Assembly (NCBI RefSeq): GCF_021021435.1
Contig: NZ_JAINWI010000004.1
Location: 186,001-250,000 of the forward strand
Length of the DNA stretch: 64,000 nucleotides
Direction of reading: 5' to 3'
Origin: Seohaeicola saemankumensis
GTDB taxonomy: Bacteria; Pseudomonadota; Alphaproteobacteria; Rhodobacterales; Rhodobacteraceae
Every line of letters starts with the position of its first letter. The first letter of the stretch is position 1. Both the position numbers and the translations under genes were made by a program. This document shows positions 56,636-64,000 of this stretch, one piece after another. The notes beneath the pieces are model-generated. The model did no database searches. It was not told the DNA's origin and saw only the letters and a list, made by a program, of their open reading frames with translations.

Positions 56636-59564
56636 CCCTAAAGACAAGGTTCGCCTTTTCGGCTTGCCGCCGGGCGCCGATTTTCCCTTGGCCGTGGTCG
56701 AGGGCTTTAGAGCCAGAATGTCCGGAAAGCCGCCGGAGGCGTTGGCGCAGGTCCAGTTGATCGTCAACACGCGGCGCATGGCAAGGCGCATCCGCGATCT
56801 GTTTGATCGAGGCCCTGCATGTCTATTACCGCGTATCCAGCTTGTCACCGATCTGGGGGACTATGCCGAGCTTTCGCGGATTCCGCCTGCCGTTTCACCC
56901 CTGCGGCGCAGGCTGGAAATCTCGCAGCTTGTCTCGCGGCTTCTGGATAGTCAGCCGGACCTAGCGCCCCGCGCCTCGCTTTACGATCTGTCTGACAGTC
57001 TGGCGCAGTTGCTTGATGAAATGCAGGGTGAAGGGGTCAGCCCTGACATAATTCGCAATCTGGATGTGACGGATCAGTCCGGACACTGGGCACGCGCACA
57101 GCAGTTTCTGGGCATCGTGCAACAGTTTTTCGACGGCGACAGCAACGCGCCCGATCGTGAATCTCGGCAAAGACGCGTGATTGAAACCCTGATCGCCGGT
57201 TGGAAAAACAGACCGCCCGAGCATCCTGTCATACTTGCCGGATCGACCGGGTCGCGCCGCACGACGAGGTTGCTCATGTCCGCTGTGGCACATCTGCCGC
57301 AGGGCGCAATCGTGTTGCCAGGTTTCGATTTCGACATGCCCGAAAAGGCGTGGTCCGACCTGAACAGCGCTCTGATTGCCGAGGATCATCCGCAATACAG
57401 GTTTCGCCTGCTGACGCAGGAGATGGGGGTTGCGCCGTCCGGAGTCCGCCTTTGGTCGGACACGGCAGCACCAAGCCCTCCGCGCAATGCTTTTATGTCG
57501 CTGGCGCTGCGGCCTGCACCTGTCACCGATCAATGGCTGTCGGAAGGCCCGAAGCTGCGCGATATCCCTGATGCCGTGGCAGATGTCACTCTGGTCGAGG
57601 CACCTTCGCTGCGCGCCGAAGCAATGGCGATCGCCATGCGGCTGAGGCAGGCCGCGGAGGAGGGGGTAACAGCAGCCCTGATTACGCCAGACCGGATGTT
57701 GTCGAGACAGGTGACGGCAGCGCTGGATCGCTGGAATATCCTTCCCGATGACAGTGCAGGCACGCCCTTGAACTTGTCGCCTCCAGGTCGGTTTTTGCGC
57801 CATGTTGCGGCTCTGTTCCAGCATAAACTGACCGCCGAGGCGCTAATTACGCTCTTGAACCATCCGCTGGCGCATTCAGGGTCTGATCGCGGTCATCACC
57901 TGTTGCTCAGCCGCGAGCTGGAATTGTATATGCGCCGGAAAGGGCCGCCGTTCCCCGATGCCGCAAGCCTTAAGGATTGGGCAAAGTCGCGCAAGCAACA
58001 GGATGCAACAGAGTGGGTCGACTGGATCATATCCTGTTTCGTCGACAGATGCAGTTCTGGCGACCAGCCGCTATCCGACAGGTTAGCCGCCCATCTGGAC
58101 CTTGCAGGACGGATCGCACAGGGTGTGACCGGCGAAGGGCAGGGCAAGCTGTGGCTGGAAAAGGCGGGCCGGGAAGCGCGACGCGTCATAGATATGTTGG
58201 AACGTGAAGCTGGATTTGGCGGCGTCATGGACGCGACGGATTATGCCGATCTGTTCACCTCGATCCTGTCAGGTGCCGAAGTGCGCGACCGTGACGCGCC
58301 GCATCCCGACATATTGATCTGGGGCACATTGGAAGCTCGCGTTCAGGGCGCGGATCTTGTGATTCTCGGCGGGCTGAATGAGGGAAGCTGGCCTGAGATG
58401 CCAAGCCCCGACCCCTGGCTGAACCGCAAGATGCGCCACGATGCGGGCCTTCTTCTGCCAGAACGGCGGATCGGTCTTTCAGCCCATGATTTCCAACAGG
58501 CCATCGCAGCACCCGAGGTTTGGTTGACGCGGTCGATCCGGTCCGACGACGCACAGACCGTGCCGTCCCGCTGGCTGAGCCGTGCGTTGAACCTGCTGGA
58601 AGGTTTACCCGATCAAGGCGGGCCGGACGCTGTGAGACGCATGCGCGCAAAGGGTGCCGAATGGATCAGAAAAACCGAGCTTCTGGAAACCCCCGTCCGG
58701 CAAGAGCCTGTATCGCGGCCCTCCCCACGCCCGCCCGTTGATCTGCGCCCCAAGCAACTATCAGTGACCGAGATCAAGCGGCTGATCCGTGATCCCTATG
58801 CAATCTATGCGCGGCATGTCCTGAAACTGCGGCCACTGGACAGCCTGATGCAGGCACCTGACGCCTTACTGCGCGGGATCGTAACGCATGATATTCTGGA
58901 GGCCTTTATCAAAGGGCTGCATGATGATCCCAACGGCCTGACCGAAGAAGTGTTGATGACGCTGGCAGATGCTGTGCTTGCTCGTTGCGTGCCCTGGCCT
59001 GAAATGCGCGTTCTATGGAAAGCGCGACTGTCACGTGCCGCGGGTTGGTTTGTGGCCACAGAAAAAGACCGCCGTGCACAGGCGCTTCCGGAAGCTTTTG
59101 AACGGAAGGGGGCGGCTCGTCTTGAAGACCTCGGCTTTACCCTGACCGTCAAGGCAGACCGCATCGACCGCGACGCAGATGGTGCCTTGCATATCTATGA
59201 CTATAAAACCGGTCGCCTACCGACCAAGGACGAGCAGACATTCTTTGAAAAGCAGTTGCTGCTGGAAGCCGCGATGGCTGAACGTGGTGCATTCGAGGGG
59301 ATTGATCCCGCACCAGTCGCAAAAGCCGCGTATATCGGGGTTGGAAGCGCCCGCAAAGAACAACCCGCCCCGCTAGAGGACGAACCGCCCGAAAAAGTCT
59401 GGCAGGAATTCTCGGCGCTGATCCGCGCCTATTCGGATCAGAGTCGCGGATACACCTCGCGGCGCGCCATGTTCAAAGAAGGCGAGGCAGGCGATTACGA
59501 CCAGCTTGCCCGCTTTGGCGAATGGGATGCAACGCAAGATCCCATACCGGAGGATCTGGTATGA
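56628..59564 (+). CDS. addB: Double-strand break repair protein AddB
   Basis: 978 aa. Partner of AddA in the AddAB helicase-nuclease that processes DNA ends for RecA, standing in for RecBCD. The C-terminal RecB-like nuclease is present: LSVTEIKRLIRDPYAIYA, then KADRIDRDADG and IYDYKTGRLP (around 842-861). The N-terminal region is helicase-like but poor in motifs, as usual for AddB. Its TGA overlaps the addA ATG (ATGA). Confidence 0.94.
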   Translation: MFDPKDKVRLFGLPPGADFPLAVVEGFRARMSGKPPEALAQVQLIVNTRRMARRIRDLFDRGPACLLPRIQLVTDLGDYAELSRIPPAVSPLRRRLEISQLVSRLLDSQPDLAPRASLYDLSDSLAQLLDEMQGEGVSPDIIRNLDVTDQSGHWARAQQFLGIVQQFFDGDSNAPDRESRQRRVIETLIAGWKNRPPEHPVILAGSTGSRRTTRLLMSAVAHLPQGAIVLPGFDFDMPEKAWSDLNSALIAEDHPQYRFRLLTQEMGVAPSGVRLWSDTAAPSPPRNAFMSLALRPAPVTDQWLSEGPKLRDIPDAVADVTLVEAPSLRAEAMAIAMRLRQAAEEGVTAALITPDRMLSRQVTAALDRWNILPDDSAGTPLNLSPPGRFLRHVAALFQHKLTAEALITLLNHPLAHSGSDRGHHLLLSRELELYMRRKGPPFPDAASLKDWAKSRKQQDATEWVDWIISCFVDRCSSGDQPLSDRLAAHLDLAGRIAQGVTGEGQGKLWLEKAGREARRVIDMLEREAGFGGVMDATDYADLFTSILSGAEVRDRDAPHPDILIWGTLEARVQGADLVILGGLNEGSWPEMPSPDPWLNRKMRHDAGLLLPERRIGLSAHDFQQAIAAPEVWLTRSIRSDDAQTVPSRWLSRALNLLEGLPDQGGPDAVRRMRAKGAEWIRKTELLETPVRQEPVSRPSPRPPVDLRPKQLSVTEIKRLIRDPYAIYARHVLKLRPLDSLMQAPDALLRGIVTHDILEAFIKGLHDDPNGLTEEVLMTLADAVLARCVPWPEMRVLWKARLSRAAGWFVATEKDRRAQALPEAFERKGAARLEDLGFTLTVKADRIDRDADGALHIYDYKTGRLPTKDEQTFFEKQLLLEAAMAERGAFEGIDPAPVAKAAYIGVGSARKEQPAPLEDEPPEKVWQEFSALIRAYSDQSRGYTSRRAMFKEGEAGDYDQLARFGEWDATQDPIPEDLV

Positions 59565-62500
59565 GGCGGGATGACGCAACAGAACGGCAGGTTCAGGCTG
59601 CCCGTCCTGACAGTTCGACATGGCTGTCGGCAAATGCAGGGTCTGGCAAAACCCGCGTGCTCACAGACAGGGTGGCGCGATTGCTTCTGTCAGGGGTGGA
59701 ACCACAGCATATCCTGTGCCTGACCTATACCAAAGCCGCCGCAAGCGAGATGCAGAACCGCCTGTTCAAGCGGCTGGGAAGCTGGGCGATGTTGCCGGAT
59801 ACAGAATTGCGGGCGGCGCTTCAGGATCTCGGCATAGAGGGTGCGGTTGCGTTTAACGATCTGCGGCAGGCGCGAACCCTGTTCGCGCGGGCCATCGAAA
59901 CACCGGGCGGACTGAAGATTCAAACGATCCACTCGTTCTGCGCCTCGGTGCTGCGGCGCTTTCCGTTGGAGGCAGGCGTCACGCCCCAGTTCACCGAGAT
60001 GGAAGATCAGACTGCCAAGCGGTTGCGGGCTGAGATCGTGCAGGACATGGCCGATGGTCAACAAGCCGATCTGGTCGAAGCCATGGCGCATGTCTATTCT
60101 GGGCAGGATTTCGACGATCTGACGCGGGGCATTGCCGCCCAGCGCACGGCCTTTCCGCCGGACGTCACGCGCGACACAATACTGGAATGGTTCGATCTTC
60201 CGGCAGGCTTCCAGAAGTCGGATCTTATGGGGCAAGTGTTCAATCGTGACGAGCCGGAGATATTGCGCCAGATTGTTCCCGCACTTCTGGATAGCGGTAC
60301 AAATGACAACAAGGCGGGTGTTCGCCTTGCCGCTTTGAGAGGTACAGACATTTCCGAACTGCCCGAGCTGGAAAGCATCTTTCTGACCGGTCCCTCCGCA
60401 AAAGAGCCATTTAGCGCCAAGATAGGGTCTTTCCCTACTAAATCATGCCGCGAGTCCCTGTCCGAGATCATGCCAGCCCTGGATGCGTGGATGGAACGGG
60501 TTGAACAAGCGCGGGAAATGCGGATTGCCTTGGATGCCGCTGAAAAAACCTTGGCTCTGCACCGCTTTGCCCGCGCCTTTCTTCCGGCTTACGAGCGTCA
60601 GAAACTGCTGCGCGGATGGCTGGATTTTGACGATCTGATCGTGAAGGCCCGTGATTTGCTGACAGATCCAGCAGTAGCGTCCTGGGTCTTGTACCGGCTG
60701 GATGGCGGTATCGACCACATTCTGGTGGACGAGGCGCAAGATACCAGCCCTGTTCAATGGCAAGTCATCGAGCGTCTGGCGCAAGAGTTCACCAGCGGTG
60801 CGGGTGCGCGCGCCGATGTCGCCCGCACGATCTTTGTCGTCGGTGACAAGAAACAGTCGATCTATTCTTTTCAAGGCGCTGATCCACGGGAATTCGATAG
60901 AATGCAGGCGGAATTTGCCCAGCGCCTTGGGAATACCAATCAACCGCTTTCCGCGATGGAATTGGAGTTTTCCTTTCGCTCGGCCGATGCGATCTTGCGA
61001 TTGGTGGATCAGACATTCCGCGGTCGCGAAGTTTCGGGCTTTGCTGCGGACTCTCTTCACAGGGCCTTCAAAGCCGACATGCCGGGTCGTGTCGATCTTT
61101 GGCCAGCGATCGAGAAACCCGACAATCCCGACAAAGGGGCGTGGCATGATCCGGTTGATCAGCGCGGAGAGCGTGATCACATGGTGCTTCTGGCAGAGCG
61201 CATCGCGCGCGAGATCCGCCGGATGATGGATCAAGGTCAGATGATCCCTGTCGAGATAGGCAATACCGGCACTTACAAAATGCGGCCCATCCGCGAGGGC
61301 GACATCATGATACTGGTGCAGCGACGCTCGTCGTTGTTTCATGAGGTCATCCGCGCCTGCAAGGAAAACGGGCTTGAGGTCGCGGGCGCAGATCGTCTGA
61401 AGGTTGGCGCTGAGCTTGCCGTGCGCGACCTGGCCGCCTTGCTGTCGTTTCTGGCAACACCCGAGGATGATCTTTCACTGGCGGTAGCGCTGAAATCGCC
61501 GCTGTTCGGATGGGGCGAACAACAGCTTTTCACGCTGGCACAGGGCCGAAAAGGGTATCTATGGGAGGCGCTGCGCCGTCAAACAGATCAGCATTCGGCG
61601 ACGCTGGCGATTCTTGACGACCTGAGAAATCAAACCGACTTTCTACGCCCCTACGATCTGATCGAACGCGTCCTGACACGCCATGACGGGCGGCGCAAAC
61701 TGTTGGGGCGGCTGGGGCAAGAGGCGGAAGACGGGATAGACGCCTTTTTGGCGCAGGCGCTGGCTTATGAGCGCGGCAATATCCCCAGTCTGACAGGGTT
61801 TCTTGTCTGGATGCAGACCGACGATCTGGAAATCAAACGCCAGATGGATAGTGCAGGGAACCGGATTCGCGTGATGACAGTTCATGGTGCCAAAGGGTTG
61901 GAGGCCCCTTTGGTGATCCTTCCTGATTCAGGTCGGCGGGACAACACGATCCGCGACATGATGGTGCTTCACAATGGCAATGCTCTGTGGAAAGCAGCTA
62001 GCGATTCAGCGCCCGGCCCCCTGCTTGCCGCGCAGGAGAAACAGAAGGCGGCGCAAGAGGCGGAAAGAGACCGTTTGCTTTATGTCGCGATGACGCGCGC
62101 GGAAAAGTGGCTGGTCGTTGCGGCCGGAGGCGATCTTGGCAAGGATGGCAATAGCTGGTTCCACCGCGTGGAAAGCGCGATGCAGGCGACAGGTGCGGTC
62201 ACCCATGATTTCGGGTTCGGCGCTGGCATGCGGTTGGATAGTGGCGACTGGTTTTTGCCTGAAAGCCAGCAGGAGGCCGAGGAAAAGCCGGTTCCTGCTA
62301 CGCTTGAGGTGTTCTTTCAGTATGCGTCCCCGAATGCAGCGGCTAAAGCCGGAACGCTAAGCCCCTCGGATCTGGGAGGGGACAAGGCATTGCCCGGCGA
62401 AGGTGGTCTGACCGAAGACGCCGCCAAAGAGCGTGGGCATCAGATCCATCTGCTGCTGGAAATATTGCCCGCAATAAACCCTGCTGACTGGGATGATCTT

Positions 62501-62938
62501 GCGTCCCAGATCCTAGTGGCAGGAGAAGAGCCCGCCCTGCCCGAAGACATCCCATTATTGGTAGAAGAAGCCAGAAAAGTGCTGTCTGCGCCGCATCTCG
62601 ACTGGCTTTTCACCTCTGATTCCCTGACCGAAGTGCCCGTTTCTGCCAGCATCGAGGCGCTTGGCGGACGACGCATCAGTGGGGTGATCGACAGGTTGAT
62701 TATTTCCGATCAGCGGGTTCTTGCAATCGACTTCAAGACAAACGCCGTTGTTCCGCATTCGCCTGCGTCCTGCCCCGAAGGTATCCTGCGCCAGATGGGT
62801 GCTTATGCAGCTGCGTTGACGCAGATTTTTCCAGAAAGGGAGATCGAGACCGCGATAGTGTGGACCAGCACGACCTCTTTGATGAAACTGCCCCCCGAAC
62901 TTGTGATGCAGGCGCTGCAGCGCAGCACCATCCCTTGA
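59561..62938 (+). CDS. addA: Double-strand break repair helicase-nuclease AddA
   Basis: UvrD-type 3'-5' helicase with a C-terminal RecB-type nuclease, 1125 aa. Walker [17 protein letters not shown] (about 21-36), [14 protein letters not shown], Walker B-type [46 protein letters not shown], and nuclease residues [22 protein letters not shown] (about 1041-1061). The ATG at 59561 overlaps the addB stop; earlier in-frame starts run inside addB. Confidence 0.95.
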   Translation: MRRDDATERQVQAARPDSSTWLSANAGSGKTRVLTDRVARLLLSGVEPQHILCLTYTKAAASEMQNRLFKRLGSWAMLPDTELRAALQDLGIEGAVAFNDLRQARTLFARAIETPGGLKIQTIHSFCASVLRRFPLEAGVTPQFTEMEDQTAKRLRAEIVQDMADGQQADLVEAMAHVYSGQDFDDLTRGIAAQRTAFPPDVTRDTILEWFDLPAGFQKSDLMGQVFNRDEPEILRQIVPALLDSGTNDNKAGVRLAALRGTDISELPELESIFLTGPSAKEPFSAKIGSFPTKSCRESLSEIMPALDAWMERVEQAREMRIALDAAEKTLALHRFARAFLPAYERQKLLRGWLDFDDLIVKARDLLTDPAVASWVLYRLDGGIDHILVDEAQDTSPVQWQVIERLAQEFTSGAGARADVARTIFVVGDKKQSIYSFQGADPREFDRMQAEFAQRLGNTNQPLSAMELEFSFRSADAILRLVDQTFRGREVSGFAADSLHRAFKADMPGRVDLWPAIEKPDNPDKGAWHDPVDQRGERDHMVLLAERIAREIRRMMDQGQMIPVEIGNTGTYKMRPIREGDIMILVQRRSSLFHEVIRACKENGLEVAGADRLKVGAELAVRDLAALLSFLATPEDDLSLAVALKSPLFGWGEQQLFTLAQGRKGYLWEALRRQTDQHSATLAILDDLRNQTDFLRPYDLIERVLTRHDGRRKLLGRLGQEAEDGIDAFLAQALAYERGNIPSLTGFLVWMQTDDLEIKRQMDSAGNRIRVMTVHGAKGLEAPLVILPDSGRRDNTIRDMMVLHNGNALWKAASDSAPGPLLAAQEKQKAAQEAERDRLLYVAMTRAEKWLVVAAGGDLGKDGNSWFHRVESAMQATGAVTHDFGFGAGMRLDSGDWFLPESQQEAEEKPVPATLEVFFQYASPNAAAKAGTLSPSDLGGDKALPGEGGLTEDAAKERGHQIHLLLEILPAINPADWDDLASQILVAGEEPALPEDIPLLVEEARKVLSAPHLDWLFTSDSLTEVPVSASIEALGGRRISGVIDRLIISDQRVLAIDFKTNAVVPHSPASCPEGILRQMGAYAAALTQIFPEREIETAIVWTSTTSLMKLPPELVMQALQRSTIP

Positions 62939-62994
62939 CGCTGACGCGCTGCGTCCATAGGTTTGCGGCCAACCATTCCTACAGGAGAAAGCCA

Positions 62995-63315
62995 ATGGCG
63001 ACTGTTGCTGTAACAGACGAGACCTTCGACGCCGAAGTCAAAAATTCCGATATCCCCGTTGTGGTAGATTTCTGGGCCGAATGGTGCGGCCCCTGCAAAC
63101 AGATCGGACCCGCTCTGGAGGAGCTGTCAGCCGAGTTTGAAGGCCGCGTAAAGATTGCAAAAGTGGATGTGGACAGCAATCCCAATGCCGCCGCTGCGAT
63201 GGGTGTGCGCGGTATTCCTGCGCTGTTTATCTTCAAGGACGGTCAGGTTGTGTCGAACCGCGCCGGAGCGGCGCCAAAAGCCGCGCTGCAAAGCTGGATC
63301 GAAGGCTCGATCTGA
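62995..63315 (+). CDS. trxA: Thioredoxin
   Basis: Cytosolic disulfide reductase, 106 aa, active site C31-G-P-C34 in [13 protein letters not shown], cis-proline region [21 protein letters not shown] lies before the ATG at 62995. It follows addA by 56 bases and ends the cluster at a strong terminator. Confidence 0.97.
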   Translation: MATVAVTDETFDAEVKNSDIPVVVDFWAEWCGPCKQIGPALEELSAEFEGRVKIAKVDVDSNPNAAAAMGVRGIPALFIFKDGQVVSNRAGAAPKAALQSWIEGSI

Positions 63316-63337
63316 CAGGATCGCTGCCGACTGGAAC

Positions 63338-63364
63338 AGGGCGCCCTTTGCGGCGCCCTTTTTT
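63338..63364 (+). terminator. Intrinsic terminator after trxA
   Basis: AGGGCGCC (63338-63345), a 6-base loop, GGCGCCCT (63352-63359) followed by five more T. Also close to the end of the convergent capsule-type gene. Confidence 0.88.
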
Positions 63365-63371
63365 GTGTGGA

Positions 63372-64000
63372 TCAGACGGGCCAGCCCGACCGTTTCAGCG
63401 CCGCACGGATTTGTGTTTCTGCTTCAGGGCGTCCGGCATTGATCGCCATTTTTTGCCAGAACCACCATAAATAGGCTGCATGATCCGGCCGTATTTCGTG
63501 AACCGCGCGGAACGCCTCTTCAATGCCCAGTGTCCGCACATTTGCCGCAACATGGTGAAAGTCGCTGCGCGCGAAAAGGACAAAGGGTTTTGCGAAGAAA
63601 AGCCCGTTGAAGGCAACAGATGAATTCTGCGTTACGATATAATCGCAGGCGGGCAGAAGACTGTCCATCGCGCCTGTTTTGATACCAAGGCGCGGGTTTT
63701 CGTCGACCAGATCATAGACCGCCTGACGTTCGGCATCGGTATAGCTTTCGCCCGGATGAAATGTGGTGATCACCCGCCGGTCAGGGTCATGATCCATCAC
63801 AGACCTGAGCATCTCGATCGGCGAGGCTGTCTGAAACGATCTTTGCTGAAGAAGCCTTCCCTGCAGCGGCACATACACAAATCCGTCGCGCGTGACCTCT
63901 GCCACCTCAGGAAACAGCCGCTTGCGCCAGAATGTATGGAAGCGTCGCGCCTCGATCGGATCAACTTGGGCGGGGTCGAACTCTGTTCTTGCAACATGCC
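63372..64000 (-). CDS. Capsule/surface polysaccharide biosynthesis-type protein, 5' end cut by the window
   Basis: The reading frame is open to the right edge, so the start lies beyond 64000 and 209 codons are visible. FVYVPLQGRLLQQRSFQ, VITTFHPGESYT and DYIVTQNSSVAFNGLFFAKPFVLF recall the capsule polysaccharide synthesis family that includes Kdo transferase-like enzymes. A GTG at 63905 exists but the frame continues convincingly upstream. It is convergent with trxA. Family assignment is moderate. Confidence 0.6.
   Translation of the reverse strand, partial: HVARTEFDPAQVDPIEARRFHTFWRKRLFPEVAEVTRDGFVYVPLQGRLLQQRSFQTASPIEMLRSVMDHDPDRRVITTFHPGESYTDAERQAVYDLVDENPRLGIKTGAMDSLLPACDYIVTQNSSVAFNGLFFAKPFVLFARSDFHHVAANVRTLGIEEAFRAVHEIRPDHAAYLWWFWQKMAINAGRPEAETQIRAALKRSGWPV

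Overview
The window looks like a continuous piece of chromosome from an alphaproteobacterium of the Rhodobacteraceae (Roseobacter/Rhodobacter group). Pointers to this: a RegB/SenC/RegA redox-signalling cluster with its diagnostic residues, an AddAB recombination nuclease instead of RecBCD, a YlxR-L7Ae fusion inside the rimP-nusA-infB cluster, the gene order divL-like/tsaE/amgK/murU/addB/addA/trxA, alphaproteobacterial heat-shock promoters and a CtrA box. No tRNA, rRNA, insertion sequence, prophage or CRISPR array was found. Genes are dense (many ATGA or TGATG overlaps) and nearly all are housekeeping genes. The longest stretch without a long gene is 26472-26848, and it holds a 45-codon gene and a terminator.

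Layout. 1-2097: lptB, hpf and ptsN (cell envelope, ribosome hibernation, nitrogen PTS). 2105-13361: surface polysaccharide block. It holds a galU-galE-GT4-GT2-GT14/Branch-sulfotransferase operon, a cysQ-kdsB-GT2 operon and a divergent ABC-2 export permease. A sulfotransferase together with a PAP phosphatase and a CMP-Kdo synthetase suggests a sulfated, possibly Kdo-anchored polysaccharide. 13362-18223: alkB, the dnaK-dnaJ heat-shock pair and radC. 18239-26471: a periplasmic PstS-like/OmpA fusion with a conserved unknown, secA, a parvulin isomerase, argJ and mutT. 26641-32329: a 45-aa gene, then infB-ylxR-nusA-rimP read leftward from a promoter followed by a terminator-like leader hairpin. 32355-38493: pip, ubiG, a MarR regulator, a nitrilase-family amidase, grxC, comF, a methyltransferase-like protein and hemH. 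38610-41659: envelope genes (a 60-aa membrane protein, two YkuD proteins flanking a CAP lipoprotein) and a NavAb-like voltage-gated sodium channel. 41689-48190: an RNA methyltransferase, an ABC exporter, CCA-adding enzyme, two Nudix hydrolases and Hsp33 with a heat-shock promoter. 48179-52723: response regulator-PP2C, lone Hpt, RegA, SenC and RegB. 52843-63315: a DivL-like PAS protein without a kinase domain behind a perfect CtrA box, then tsaE-amgK-murU-addB-addA-trxA. 63372-64000: the end of a capsule-type gene that runs off the window.

The most interesting points are the CtrA box in front of the kinase-less DivL-like gene, the promoter plus terminator-type hairpin in the rimP-nusA-infB leader, the inferred sulfated-polysaccharide locus with its two-domain sulfotransferase, the NavAb-type sodium channel, the RR-PP2C/Hpt pair with a dyad over the hpt promoter, and the uncharacterised 45-aa gene. 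I did not see a clearly new defence or mobile system.
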